NCBI RefSeq assembly: GCF_003385115.1
Contig: NZ_QUNI01000017.1
Coordinates: forward strand, 1,830-65,829
Direction of reading: 5' to 3'
Origin: Flavobacterium aquicola
GTDB lineage: Bacteria > Bacteroidota > Bacteroidia > Flavobacteriales > Flavobacteriaceae
DNA: 64,000 nt
The translations under genes and the position numbers were made by a program. Under the pieces are notes generated by a model. That model ran no database searches. It had not been told where the DNA came from and worked only from the letters and a program-made list of their open reading frames with translations. Positions 23,935 through 32,884 of this stretch are shown piece by piece (position 1 is the first letter of the stretch; each line of letters opens with the position of its first letter).

Positions 23935-25371
23935 TTAATCAGCAAATTTTCTAATTATGTATTGATTTGTAGGATTATCATAATATCCTAAATAATAAAA
24001 ATCTCCCATTTTAAATAAGGTCTGTGATGACACATCTTTATTTTTATCAAAGAATGTTCTGATTTTGTCAAATGCCAAAGGTTGCAATTCACCTGTAATG
24101 TGATTTTCATCTTTATCAAATAATCCTTCAATTTTAACAACCTTTCTTCTAGAATAAGAATTAAAACTTTCCATTGTTGGATTAAATACCGCATAAGAAA
24201 CCAAAGCTCCAATTAAACCGAATGAGCCCAAAGCAGCTTGGCCAGCTGATTGTTGAACTGCAGAAACGCCTCCAAAAGTTATCAATGTATTTTGACCGAT
24301 ATGATAACATGCAAGACCTAAACTTAAATTATTTACTTTTCGAATAAATTGAGCAGCAGTTTCCAAAGTTCTTTTTCCTCCAAAATCTCCACCTTCCTGA
24401 TATATCTCTGAATTTTTAAAATCAATTGAACTGCCAGAGTTAACCACTTTTTCTTTTAAAATTGTATCATCTAGATCTTTTATCGTAAAATATAATAAAT
24501 CAGATGAAGTTTTTATTTGATATAATTTATTGTCAAAATAAAACGAGTTTGAATTTAAAGAGATACGATCCCCTGCTATATGATGCTTTTTTATCATTTT
24601 TTCGGTAGTAGTAAAGTCTTTCAAGTCGATAATAATCATCTGTGTATAATCGATGTTGGCGTCAAGTGTTATTGTGATTTGCTTATTGGAAAAATAACAT
24701 TTTCTTTTTTTTGCAGCATCAGTCAATGAAGTTGGATTTTCTATATTAATGCTTTGCATTGAAAACGGAGCTTCATAAGGAAGTAAATTTTCTTCTAAAA
24801 CTTCATATAAATTTGATCTTGTATAATCACGATTAAAAAAATGAAATCCTTCCAAAGGAATTGTTTTTACTGAATAATTACCATCGTTATCAAAAATATG
24901 TAGTTTTAAATCATTGCTTTTTTTGATGACAGATAAAATATAAAAATGCTCATTTTCACTAAATTTTTGTAAAATCTTTTCGTTTTTTAAAACTAATGAG
25001 AATTCTTTTATAGTTGTTTTACGATTACTAAAATCATATAATTGCGAGATAATATTTTCATAATCATTAGATGACCAAAATAATCTAGCGTTTCCATTAC
25101 TGGAATTATAACCAATCATATCGGTATATGTTTTGCTGTTTGGTCTGTCTGTAGAAATGCTGTCAATAATTTGCATTTGTTCGTTAAGTTGCATAGCTTT
25201 TACTTTTGCTTTGTCGCTAACAAATAAACTAACTTCTTTTTTATCGCTGTTTACAATTTGAAAAACATCGCGATTCTTTTTTAATGTAACAGGTGTTGAA
25301 TTGACTACTTCTTGTGAAAAAGAGATTAAGCTATTTAAAAACAGAAGTGTCAGGAGTATATTTTTATTCAT
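23935..25371 (-). CDS. secreted protein of unknown function, paralogue B
   Basis: 478 residues with a Sec signal (MNKNILLTLLFLNSLISFSQ). Homologous along its length to the protein at 20016-21407 (see that entry). A glycine/alanine-rich, weakly hydrophobic stretch near residues 365-395 (FGGVSAVQQSAGQAALGSFGLIGALVSYAVF) might insert in or contact a membrane. No domain recognised. Its codon use looks more AT-rich than paralogue A's. Confidence 0.7.
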   Translation of the reverse strand: MNKNILLTLLFLNSLISFSQEVVNSTPVTLKKNRDVFQIVNSDKKEVSLFVSDKAKVKAMQLNEQMQIIDSISTDRPNSKTYTDMIGYNSSNGNARLFWSSNDYENIISQLYDFSNRKTTIKEFSLVLKNEKILQKFSENEHFYILSVIKKSNDLKLHIFDNDGNYSVKTIPLEGFHFFNRDYTRSNLYEVLEENLLPYEAPFSMQSINIENPTSLTDAAKKRKCYFSNKQITITLDANIDYTQMIIIDLKDFTTTEKMIKKHHIAGDRISLNSNSFYFDNKLYQIKTSSDLLYFTIKDLDDTILKEKVVNSGSSIDFKNSEIYQEGGDFGGKRTLETAAQFIRKVNNLSLGLACYHIGQNTLITFGGVSAVQQSAGQAALGSFGLIGALVSYAVFNPTMESFNSYSRRKVVKIEGLFDKDENHITGELQPLAFDKIRTFFDKNKDVSSQTLFKMGDFYYLGYYDNPTNQYIIRKFAD

Positions 25372-25457
25372 TTAATTTTTCTTAAATTTTTATTTTTTTT
25401 GCGAATGTCTTATTTTTTGTTCAAAATTTTATTATTTGATAAAAGTTTTTTAAAAAC

Positions 25458-25500
25458 AAATTGCGTGAATCAATTAAAAACTAATTGATTCACGCAATTT
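25458..25500 (-). terminator. metG terminator
   Basis: A perfect 19-bp stem (25458-25476 with 25482-25500; AAATTGCGTGAATC...) with a 5-base loop, lying directly after the metG stop codon. Confidence 0.85.
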
Positions 25501-25517
25501 TATAAATTTATAAAACT

Positions 25518-27575
25518 TTAGTTTACCGTTTCACCATTTGGAGTATCAGCATCCGGATTAATAAAAACCAATTTCCCTTCGGCATTCGTAGTCATCAAAA
25601 TCATTCCCTGACTTTCAACGCCACGTAATGCTCTTGGTGCCAAATTCACCAAAACAGAAACACGTTTTCCTATAATATCTTCAGGTTTAAAACTTTCGGC
25701 AATTCCTGAAACTATTGTGCGAACGTCAATTCCAGTATCCACTTTTAGGACTAAAAGTTTGTTAGCTTTTGGCATTTTTTCAGCTTCCAAGATAGTTCCC
25801 ACACGGATATCCATTTTGGAAAAATCCTCAAACTGAATCAGATCTTTCTGTGGTTCTGCCACTTTATTTTCTGCGATATTAGCGGTTTTGGTAGCTTCCA
25901 ATTTGTCTATTTGTTTTTGAATTTCCTCGTCTTCAATTTTAGAAAAAAGCAATTCCGCTTCTCCAATTTGGTGTGCTGTAGGAATCAAATCAGAAGTCTC
26001 AGCAACAGTATTCCAATTAATTGAATTTTCAGTTTTCAAGATACGAGTCAGTTTGTTAGCTGTAAAAGGCAGGAAAGGTTCGCACAAAACACTCAACGCT
26101 CCAGCAATCTGCAAAGCCACATACATTTGAGTTTTTGTACGCTCTTCATTCGTTTTAATCATTTTCCAAGGCTCTTCATCGGCTAAATATTTGTTTCCAA
26201 GTCTGGCTACATTCATCATTTCACCAAGCGCTTCACGGAAACGGTATCTTTCTACCGAACTCGAAATGACAGCTGGATACGCTTTCAATTCGGTCAAAGT
26301 AGCCTCATCAACTTCAGATAATTCATTCGGCTGCGGTACAATTCCGTTATAATATTTATTGGTTAAAACCACCACGCGATTGATGAAATTTCCAAAAATC
26401 GCTACTAATTCGTTGTTATTTCTCGCCTGAAAATCTTTCCAGGTAAAATCATTGTCTTTAGTTTCGGGAGCGTTTGATGTTAAAGCATAACGCAAAACAT
26501 CCTGCTGATTCGGAAATTCTTCCAAATATTCATGCAACCAAACCGCCCAGTTTTTGGAAGTTGATAATTTGTTTCCTTCTAAGTTTAAGAACTCATTCGC
26601 AGGAACATTATCCGGTAAAATATAGCTTCCTTCAGCTTTTAGCATCGCTGGAAAAATCACACAGTGAAAAACAATATTATCTTTCCCAATGAAGTGAACC
26701 AATTTTGTTCCTTTATCTTTCCAGTATGGAGTCCAGTCTTTTCCTTCTCTCTGTGCCCATTCTTTGGTAGACGAAATATAACCAATCGGCGCATCAAACC
26801 ACACATATAATTTCTTTCCTTCGGCACCTTCAACAGGAACATCAATTCCCCAATCCAAATCACGCGTTACCGCACGAGGTTCTAGTCCTCCGTCAATCCA
26901 TGATTTTACTTGTCCGTAAACATTCGGTTTCCAGTCATTTTTATGTCCGACAAGAATCCATTCATTTAAAAAATCAGAGTAACGATCCAAAGGCAAAAAC
27001 CAGTGTTTCGTTGATTTCAAAATAGGAGTTTCTCCCGTAATAGTCGATTTTGGGTTGATTAAGTCAGTTGCGTTTAAAGTCGAACCACATTTTTCGCATT
27101 GGTCACCATAAGCTTCTGGATTATCACATTTTGGACAAGTTCCAGTAACAAAACGGTCAGCCAAAAATTGGTCAGCTTTTGCATCATACAATTGCTCGGT
27201 TACTTCTTCGATAAAATCACCGTTGTCGTATAATTTTTTGAAGAACTCCTGAGCCGTATCATGATGAATCTTCGCCGAAGTTCTGGAGTAATTATCAAAT
27301 GCAATTCCAAAATCCGAGAATGATTTTCTTATAATTCCGTCATATTTATCGATTACTTCCTGAGGTGTAATGCCTTCTTTTTTGGCTTTCATAGAAATAG
27401 CCACACCGTGTTCGTCGCTTCCGCAAATGAACAATACATCGCGGTTTTGCAAACGCAAGTAGCGCGAATATATATCAGCTGGCACATAAACGCCCGCCAA
27501 ATGCCCAATGTGTATTGGCCCGTTAGTGTAAGGCAAAGCCGCAGTAATCGTATATCTTTCTGGATTTTGTGTCAT
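25518..27575 (-). CDS. metG: methionyl-tRNA synthetase
   Basis: 685 residues, class I synthetase. HIGH motif at residues 22-25 ([10 protein letters not shown]), the zinc knuckle CPKC and CEKC near residues 145-161, and the KMSKS-type loop as KLSTSKNW near residue 337. Helical anticodon-binding domain follows; the last ~110 residues ([30 protein letters not shown]) form the EMAP-II/Trbp111-like tRNA-binding domain used for dimerisation. Full length. Confidence 0.97.
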   Translation of the reverse strand: MTQNPERYTITAALPYTNGPIHIGHLAGVYVPADIYSRYLRLQNRDVLFICGSDEHGVAISMKAKKEGITPQEVIDKYDGIIRKSFSDFGIAFDNYSRTSAKIHHDTAQEFFKKLYDNGDFIEEVTEQLYDAKADQFLADRFVTGTCPKCDNPEAYGDQCEKCGSTLNATDLINPKSTITGETPILKSTKHWFLPLDRYSDFLNEWILVGHKNDWKPNVYGQVKSWIDGGLEPRAVTRDLDWGIDVPVEGAEGKKLYVWFDAPIGYISSTKEWAQREGKDWTPYWKDKGTKLVHFIGKDNIVFHCVIFPAMLKAEGSYILPDNVPANEFLNLEGNKLSTSKNWAVWLHEYLEEFPNQQDVLRYALTSNAPETKDNDFTWKDFQARNNNELVAIFGNFINRVVVLTNKYYNGIVPQPNELSEVDEATLTELKAYPAVISSSVERYRFREALGEMMNVARLGNKYLADEEPWKMIKTNEERTKTQMYVALQIAGALSVLCEPFLPFTANKLTRILKTENSINWNTVAETSDLIPTAHQIGEAELLFSKIEDEEIQKQIDKLEATKTANIAENKVAEPQKDLIQFEDFSKMDIRVGTILEAEKMPKANKLLVLKVDTGIDVRTIVSGIAESFKPEDIIGKRVSVLVNLAPRALRGVESQGMILMTTNAEGKLVFINPDADTPNGETVN

Positions 27576-27594
27576 GATTTTATTTTATTGGGTG

Positions 27595-27625
27595 CAAAAA
27601 TAAGCAATACAATCGAAAGTGTAAA
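27595..27625 (-). promoter_or_regulatory. candidate metG promoter
   Basis: On the minus strand TTTA (27622-27625) is followed after 19 bases by TATTTTTG (27595-27602), fitting the Bacteroidota -33/-7 pattern with one mismatch, about 20 bases before the metG ATG. Confidence 0.45.
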
Positions 27626-27635
27626 GGTTTTTATT

Positions 27636-27718
27636 AGGAGCTAATCCCGCTATCCGTTGCAATCTTGTGCGCCGAACCCCGGCACACAAGGATTTTCACT
27701 ATTATCGGGGCTAGGGCA
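27636..27718 (+). repeat. dispersed structured intergenic element, copy 1
   Basis: GGAGCTAATCCCGCTATCC, then CTTGTG and CACAAG arms around a GC-rich loop, then GATTTTCACTATTATCGGGG and CTAGGGC. Two more copies with the same flanks but different inner hairpins lie at 49.25 and 52.4 kb, so the shared ends define an element. Confidence 0.65.
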
Positions 27719-27818
27719 TTTTCGTTTAATTTAAAACATTAGGTTTTTATAAGGGAGTTAGTAACCACAAATAGCAATTCATTACCTTTGCAAATCAATT
27801 TATTAAGATTCAAAATCA

Positions 27819-27989
27819 ATGGCAAAAGGATCTGAAAAAAACACCAAAAACAAGGCTTTGCACACCAAACTGCTCAATCGGAAAAAAGCAAAACTTCAGG
27901 AAGAGAAGAAAGAAAAGGCTTTACGATTGAAAGTTTTAGTAGCAAAAATAAATCGTAAAAAGAACACTGATGAGCCAGAAGATATTTAA
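27819..27989 (+). CDS. small basic protein
   Basis: A 56-residue Lys-rich protein, MAKGSEKNTKNKALHTKLLNRKK..., ending NTDEPEDI, with no signal or membrane part. It has a clean ATG and a long strong terminator 50 bases after the stop, which favours a real gene. It may bind nucleic acid by charge, but I know of no function. Confidence 0.55.
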   Translation: MAKGSEKNTKNKALHTKLLNRKKAKLQEEKKEKALRLKVLVAKINRKKNTDEPEDI

Positions 27990-28041
27990 CACAATCTGGT
28001 ATTTGCCATATTTATAGAAGTAGATACCAAGTCAAAGTAAT

Positions 28042-28110
28042 AATGCCTTCGTTCAAGTTTTTATTTTTATATATTTCATTTCTAAAAATAAAAACTTGAA
28101 CGAAGGCATT
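28042..28110. terminator. very long bidirectional hairpin terminator
   Basis: A perfect 28-bp stem (28042-28069 with 28083-28110; AATGCCTTCGTTCAAG...) and a 13-base loop between convergent genes. Its AT-rich half supplies U-runs on both strands. Confidence 0.8.
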
Positions 28111-28148
28111 TGTTTTATAAAAATCAAAGTACTAATATTTCTTATTTG

Positions 28149-28841
28149 TTATTTTTTAAAATGAAATATATTATAACTAACTCCAAATGATATGGTGTTG
28201 GTTTTTCCTTCAAGGGAAGGACCTATGTAATTGTGATTTTCATCATAGCTGTCTGTTTCTACATCACTTAATAAATTGACCATTCCTAATGTATACCGCA
28301 AGTCAAATCTGAAATTGTTATAGCCGCCTGTTATGCCAAATCCAAATCCATAATTGAATTCTGAGGAATGTGAGAGAGCATTTTCATCTAGCAAATGAGG
28401 CAGATAATATTGGCCTGAAACATCTGAGCCTCCAGAAGGTGTAAATACATCTTGTAAGGCAGCAAACACACCTGCTTGAGGTCCAATAAAAAATTCATCT
28501 TCTTCAGGTTTTAAAATATAATAGTTAAAGTATAAACCAAAATTAAGATCAGAAGCATTATATTTTGAACTACTTGCCTGTTCAAAACCATTTTCTACAT
28601 ATTTTACATCCAAGGTATTGATTCTATAAGTAAGTTCCATTTGATAATTGTAGCTTTCATGATAGCCCATCTGGAAGTTTATTCCTAACAAAAAACCGAG
28701 ATTAGGTTCGGTAAGCAAATCCGAAGATTTTAGTTCTGTCTGGCTCAATCCTGCAACTGCATAAAAACCTCTCGGTGCTTGGCTGTATATAGTAAGAGTA
28801 AAAAAAAGTATACTAAAAAAGAGAAGAATCTGTGTTTTCAT
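28149..28841 (-). CDS. outer-membrane beta-barrel protein (PorT-like)
   Basis: 230 residues from the ATG at 28841 (MKTQILLFFSILFFTLTIYSQ, Sec signal); an upstream in-frame ATG at 28883 would overlap the preceding gene. Alternating hydrophobic strands (GFLLGINFQMGYHESYNYQMELTYRI, LNFGLYFNYYI, FGFGITGGYNNFRFDLRYTLG) and a C-terminal SFGVSYNIFHFKK are typical of small outer-membrane barrels. Probably in an operon with the two genes upstream. Confidence 0.75.
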   Translation of the reverse strand: MKTQILLFFSILFFTLTIYSQAPRGFYAVAGLSQTELKSSDLLTEPNLGFLLGINFQMGYHESYNYQMELTYRINTLDVKYVENGFEQASSSKYNASDLNFGLYFNYYILKPEEDEFFIGPQAGVFAALQDVFTPSGGSDVSGQYYLPHLLDENALSHSSEFNYGFGFGITGGYNNFRFDLRYTLGMVNLLSDVETDSYDENHNYIGPSLEGKTNTISFGVSYNIFHFKK

Positions 28842-28851
28842 TATTATAAAA

Positions 28852-29445
28852 TTATTCATTGCAATTAATATTTTCTGTATCAAAAAAGAAGCTTAAAATC
28901 GATGCGCTTTTTTCATCATTATCATCATACTTATCGAGTTTGGCTATTAAATCGGGACAATCTGAAAAATGTTTTCTAATCATTGGCGCTATTTTAGTCC
29001 GATCTTCTATTTTACTCTTAGAATTACCAGATGTTACGGTGATTTCATCTAATACCATTTCATTATTATCGATAACGTACAATTCATAGTATGTTTTACT
29101 GCTTACAAAGCTCCCGCGGGTAGTGGTTACGGTTACAGCTAATCCAATAAGTTTCTTTTCATCTGTTTCTCCATAAATAAAATAAACATTAGATTTTTTT
29201 TTCTGATTCAAATGAAATGACTTTAAAATGCTGGAACCAATTACAGCATAATCGAGATCTTCAAATTTGATATATTTTTCCCAGCTTTTTCCAACTATTG
29301 TATAAGATATTCGTTTGTCAATCAGTATAATATTAGTTCGATCGGGTCTAATATATGTTGTTTTTCCCTTTTTGTCCAGAATATAAGATGATTGAGCAAA
29401 AGAATTTGTAAAAACAAACAATAGGATTATTAGTATTTTCTTCAT
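28852..29445 (-). CDS. secreted protein of unknown function
   Basis: 197 residues with a Sec signal (MKKILIILLFVFTNSFAQ). The mature part is strand-rich with a C-terminal charged helix (HFSDCPDLIAKLDKYDDNDEK) and two isolated cysteines. No family recognised. It ends 10 bases before the start of the barrel gene and begins one base past the lipoprotein gene, so the three form an operon. Confidence 0.65.
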   Translation of the reverse strand: MKKILIILLFVFTNSFAQSSYILDKKGKTTYIRPDRTNIILIDKRISYTIVGKSWEKYIKFEDLDYAVIGSSILKSFHLNQKKKSNVYFIYGETDEKKLIGLAVTVTTTRGSFVSSKTYYELYVIDNNEMVLDEITVTSGNSKSKIEDRTKIAPMIRKHFSDCPDLIAKLDKYDDNDEKSASILSFFFDTENINCNE

Positions 29446-29446
29446 T

Positions 29447-30166
29447 TTAGTTTTCGGTTATTTTGGCTGAAGTTTTAAATGTAAATACTGATTGGCTGAA
29501 AACAACATTGCAAAAAACAGCGGTAAGTTTACCATTAGACGATGATAAATAGACAAGTCCTTCTTGAGCATGAGTATAATCTGCAAAATTTAGGCTCACA
29601 CAAACCTGATCCTTTTTCAAAAATGAGGTTGGACACTCACCACAAATCGAATATATGCCTGGAACTGGTCTTTCTTCACTGGCAAATTCTATTGTTAAAC
29701 TTCCTCTTAAGCTGCTCGATAGGATTTTGAAATTTTGATTATAATTTGTTGTATATGTAGAAAAATCCAGCTGACTAAACATATCATTTTCAAAAACGAG
29801 TGTATTAGCATCTGGATTACATGGAATATCTGGAGCAATGATTTCCACTGCTACACTGCTTTCGCTACTTTCGCAAATACCTTTAATAGTCTTTAATTTA
29901 TATTCTCCAGACATAGCTGGAGTTATATTCGTAATAATTGGATTTTGCAGACTGGATTGGAAATTATTAGGTCCTGACCAGCTGTAACTAACATCCATAT
30001 TGGCAGTGGAAACCGCTTTTAAGTTTAAAGTTCCTCCAGGCACTAGTGGAGAATTACTAGAAATAACATTATCAGGAAGATAACAAGTTATTGCTTCATT
30101 TGTCGAGCAGCTAAATAATGATAAGGTAAAAATAGAGAGTAACAGGATGGGTAATGTTTTTTTCAT
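29447..30166 (-). CDS. lipoprotein with Ig-like/PKD-like domain
   Basis: 239 residues; lipoprotein signal MKKTLPILLLSIFTLSLFSCSTNE with Cys at residue 20. Residues about 40-110 (GGTLNLKAVSTANMDVSYSWSGPNNFQSSLQNPIITNITPAMSGEYKLKTI) form an Ig/PKD-type domain with the usual YSWSGP and SGEY pattern. A second strand-rich domain of unknown type follows. First gene of a three-gene operon of surface proteins. Confidence 0.7.
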   Translation of the reverse strand: MKKTLPILLLSIFTLSLFSCSTNEAITCYLPDNVISSNSPLVPGGTLNLKAVSTANMDVSYSWSGPNNFQSSLQNPIITNITPAMSGEYKLKTIKGICESSESSVAVEIIAPDIPCNPDANTLVFENDMFSQLDFSTYTTNYNQNFKILSSSLRGSLTIEFASEERPVPGIYSICGECPTSFLKKDQVCVSLNFADYTHAQEGLVYLSSSNGKLTAVFCNVVFSQSVFTFKTSAKITEN

Positions 30167-30450
30167 AAATAAAGTTGAGCATTGATTTAAAGCGGCTAAT
30201 ATACTTTTTATTAAGTATTTTATCTCTTTTTCCGTAATAAATGTACATTTTTTTTAACCTGATTATTCTCAATAATTTAATAAGGAAATTATTGATTCAA
30301 ATAATCGAAAAACATTCTCGATTTTTGACAAAAATACATTTCAGTGTGTAGTTTCTCTATTAATAATGTAAATAATTTCAATAATTGTGTAACATGTTTC
30401 GGGCACTCAAAAGTTAATTTAGCCATTATTAATTTTTTAAATGACGAGAC

Positions 30451-30873
30451 ATGAAAACTAAAAGCATAATAATTGCATTTGCATTAAGTATTGGATTATT
30501 TACAGCATCTTGTAGTAATTCTAGTGATGAGAACGAAGGAGAAACAATAGCACCTATAGAAGGGAAATGGAGTATTGTAAAAGTAGGTACCAATGTTAAT
30601 GGGACAGAGACACTGAGTGATCCTCCACAAAACGTAAGCGGATGTGATCATGATTTCATTAATCTAAAGATCAACAACACGCTGGAGTCTGGAGATTACG
30701 ATTCGACTGTTAGTCCGTGTGCATTGACAACTACGTCGGGAACATATTCTAGGGCAGGCAGTAAACTAACGCTAACTAGAGGAGGGACTTCAACAACGTA
30801 TGACATTGTTAATCTTACAGTTAATGAACTGAAAATTAAAAATGGAACTGCAGTAGAAGTTTACATCAGATAA
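30451..30873 (+). CDS. lipocalin-like lipoprotein
   Basis: 140 residues; lipoprotein signal with Cys at residue 21 (GLFTASCSNSS). The mature start IEGKWSIVKVGTNVNGTE, with the GxW of lipocalin-like domains, a short barrel and a C-terminal NELKIKNGTAVEVYIR match the small lipocalin-like lipoproteins frequent in Bacteroidota. Ligand unknown. Confidence 0.75.
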   Translation: MKTKSIIIAFALSIGLFTASCSNSSDENEGETIAPIEGKWSIVKVGTNVNGTETLSDPPQNVSGCDHDFINLKINNTLESGDYDSTVSPCALTTTSGTYSRAGSKLTLTRGGTSTTYDIVNLTVNELKIKNGTAVEVYIR

Positions 30874-30917
30874 TATGTTTGGGGCGCTAGATCCTGATTT
30901 TGTTGGGATTTAGTATT

Positions 30918-30954
30918 AAACGGAAATGATTTTAAAGTCATTTCCGTTTTTTTT
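30918..30954. terminator. bidirectional terminator
   Basis: AAACGGAAATGA and TCATTTCCGTTT arms with an 8-base loop and T-run, between convergent genes. Confidence 0.85.
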
Positions 30955-30960
30955 AGTGCT

Positions 30961-31848
30961 TTATTTAAAATAATTTTCAAACTCAGCAGGCAGTTTATTT
31001 ATTGGTTTTATTTTGATGTTTTTGTAGAAAACTTCGGCAGCTTCGCTTTGTAATTGTATTTTTCCCTCGACTAAAGGCTGGAATTTTTCACCATCAAAAT
31101 AGCGGGAATTTTGCAGAACCATCACCACTTTTCCGTTGATGATATGAAGACTTTTACCCTCAAAACAAACTAACTCTATTTCTGTCCAGCCATTGTTAGG
31201 GGTTTCGGCTCTCATTTTTCGCATACAGAAACCCATATTTTCTGTGTGAGTTCCAAACGGTATAAAGTTTTGGCTTTCGTCTGCCACTGAATTCATCGAA
31301 CCTTCCGATATATACGCCCGTATGTCAATAGCAGCATTTGCAATGTTCCAATAATCTCCAAAATGTCCTTCCATAATCTGAAATTCCTGCGCCAGCATCC
31401 AGGCACGCCAGTAATCTGCTCCGGCCTCACCTTGGGAATGATATAGTACGCCAGCGTCCATCAGTTTCTCGGTTCTAGGTTCCCATTTTTTGATTCCAAA
31501 CTTAACTTTTAGCTTTAAGCGGTAGTTTCTAAATTTTTCTTTGGTGAAAACACATCCATAATATTCTCCGGAAACCTTGAGTACAGGCTCATTGTTTTCC
31601 TTAATTATTGTAAACATGTTATTAGTATTCTGATTGTAGCCAATTGGCTGAATTTCTTTCCCGTCAGCATCGGTTGGAATTTTTCCAGAATATCCATCTT
31701 TATGTTTATAACTGAGATACATTTCCCATTTATCGAGACTGTTGTCTAATAAATTTATCCAGCCGTCGTCTGTAGGGCTGGTGTTTTTTGTTAAAGATGT
31801 TAAGCTGAAAAAGAGAACAATGACTATGGCTAAAGAAGTTTTTTTCAT
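30961..31848 (-). CDS. secreted DUF1080 (3-keto-disaccharide hydrolase type) protein
   Basis: 295 residues from the ATG at 31848 (MKKTSLAIVIVLFFSLTSL, Sec signal); the ATG at 31884 would add twelve residues before the signal. DGWINLLDNSLDKWEMYL near residue 30 and the later CVFTKEKFRNYRLKLKVKFG, DAGVLYHSQGEAG and LQSEAAEVFYKNIKIKPI are hallmarks of the DUF1080 fold, a jelly roll used in cleavage of oxidised glycosides. It probably acts on sugars in the periplasm. Confidence 0.85.
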   Translation of the reverse strand: MKKTSLAIVIVLFFSLTSLTKNTSPTDDGWINLLDNSLDKWEMYLSYKHKDGYSGKIPTDADGKEIQPIGYNQNTNNMFTIIKENNEPVLKVSGEYYGCVFTKEKFRNYRLKLKVKFGIKKWEPRTEKLMDAGVLYHSQGEAGADYWRAWMLAQEFQIMEGHFGDYWNIANAAIDIRAYISEGSMNSVADESQNFIPFGTHTENMGFCMRKMRAETPNNGWTEIELVCFEGKSLHIINGKVVMVLQNSRYFDGEKFQPLVEGKIQLQSEAAEVFYKNIKIKPINKLPAEFENYFK

Positions 31849-32048
31849 AAGGCGGTTTTGGTGAATTAACAGAAGTTGTTGCAAACAAAATTAAGGAATT
31901 AATCAATCACGAAGTTTGAATATGTATTTAAAAAAGAAAGACATTTCCTTTTTTTTGTTTAATAAATAGTTTTTTATAAAGATATAAAAAGTTGAATTTT
32001 AGTATTATTTGGTGCAATTTTGCAACTCATTACATAAATACAATTCAC

Positions 32049-32588
32049 ATGGAATTCGGCAGAATCATTATTTCGGAAACCGCTGCAAACAGCGAAAACC
32101 CTCAAGACGTTATCAACTCTAATATTTCGGTGATTAACTTAATGCGCGAAGAAAAAATCGATGACGATCTGATTCATGAAGATGCCTTGATGAGTTATTA
32201 TCTGGACTATTATTACACGCAGTATGTTGCTGGAAATTTTGCAAAATTCGTACATCATTCAGGCTGGAATGACGAGTTAAATGAATTAATTGAAGAAGGT
32301 TTGGCGTTGATTGGTGCCGAAAAACATTTGGAATTATTCCAGCAGCTTTCCAAAAAGGTAAAATTGATGAGCAGTGTAAAGCTCAATAAATTCCTAAAAG
32401 GGAAACTGGAAGGCGTAAATCCCACAAGAGATATGCTGATCAGCGATACTTTTTTTGAGATTGAAGAAAACTTGGTGACCTTGAATGCCAATTTTTTGAA
32501 ATCGCATCCTGATTTTGAAGTGCTTTCAGTAGATGAAATGTTCGCCACATTGGAAGAATTCGTTGGGCATGAAATAAAAAGAGAGTAA
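32049..32588 (+). CDS. DUF4375 (DMP19-like) protein
   Basis: 179 residues from the ATG at 32049; the frame is open to 31992 with only a TTG. The segment EDALMSYYLDYYYTQYVAGNFAKFVHHSGW is typical of DUF4375/DMP19-like proteins, all-helical and of unknown function (viral DMP19 was reported as a DNA mimic). Acidic, cytosolic. Confidence 0.7.
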   Translation: MEFGRIIISETAANSENPQDVINSNISVINLMREEKIDDDLIHEDALMSYYLDYYYTQYVAGNFAKFVHHSGWNDELNELIEEGLALIGAEKHLELFQQLSKKVKLMSSVKLNKFLKGKLEGVNPTRDMLISDTFFEIEENLVTLNANFLKSHPDFEVLSVDEMFATLEEFVGHEIKRE

Positions 32589-32645
32589 ATTATTATTCCG
32601 CAAATAAAAGAAATACGAACGGCGTTCAGTTTGATTTAATTTTAA

Positions 32646-32808
32646 CCGTCAAATTTGGGAAACCAAACGTCATTTATGGACAGTATAACGTCAAATTTGA
32701 CGTTCCATGGAGGCAAATTTGACCTAGCAAGCGTCAAATATGACGCTCTTGCCATTAGATTTGACGTTCATAACCTCAAATTTGACGCTGATGACGTCAA
32801 ATTTGAGG
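32646..32808. repeat. 21-bp periodic palindrome array (GTCAAATTTGAC)
   Basis: Eight degenerate copies of the palindromic core (C)GTCAAATTTGAC(G), at about 32648, 32669, 32690, 32712, 32733, 32754, 32775 and 32796. Spacing is 21 bases except one step of 22. It lies between the convergent DUF4375 and M1 peptidase genes. Confidence 0.8.
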
Positions 32809-32818
32809 TATTATATAA

Positions 32819-32850
32819 AAAAAGCAGCTCCATAATTGAAGCTGCTTTTT
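32819..32850. terminator. bidirectional terminator
   Basis: AAAAGCAGCT and AGCTGCTTTT arms around a short loop, between the palindrome array and the end of the M1 peptidase gene. Confidence 0.75.
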
Positions 32851-32884
32851 CAGTTTTGATGATTCCGCTCTTGTTAAAATTTTT

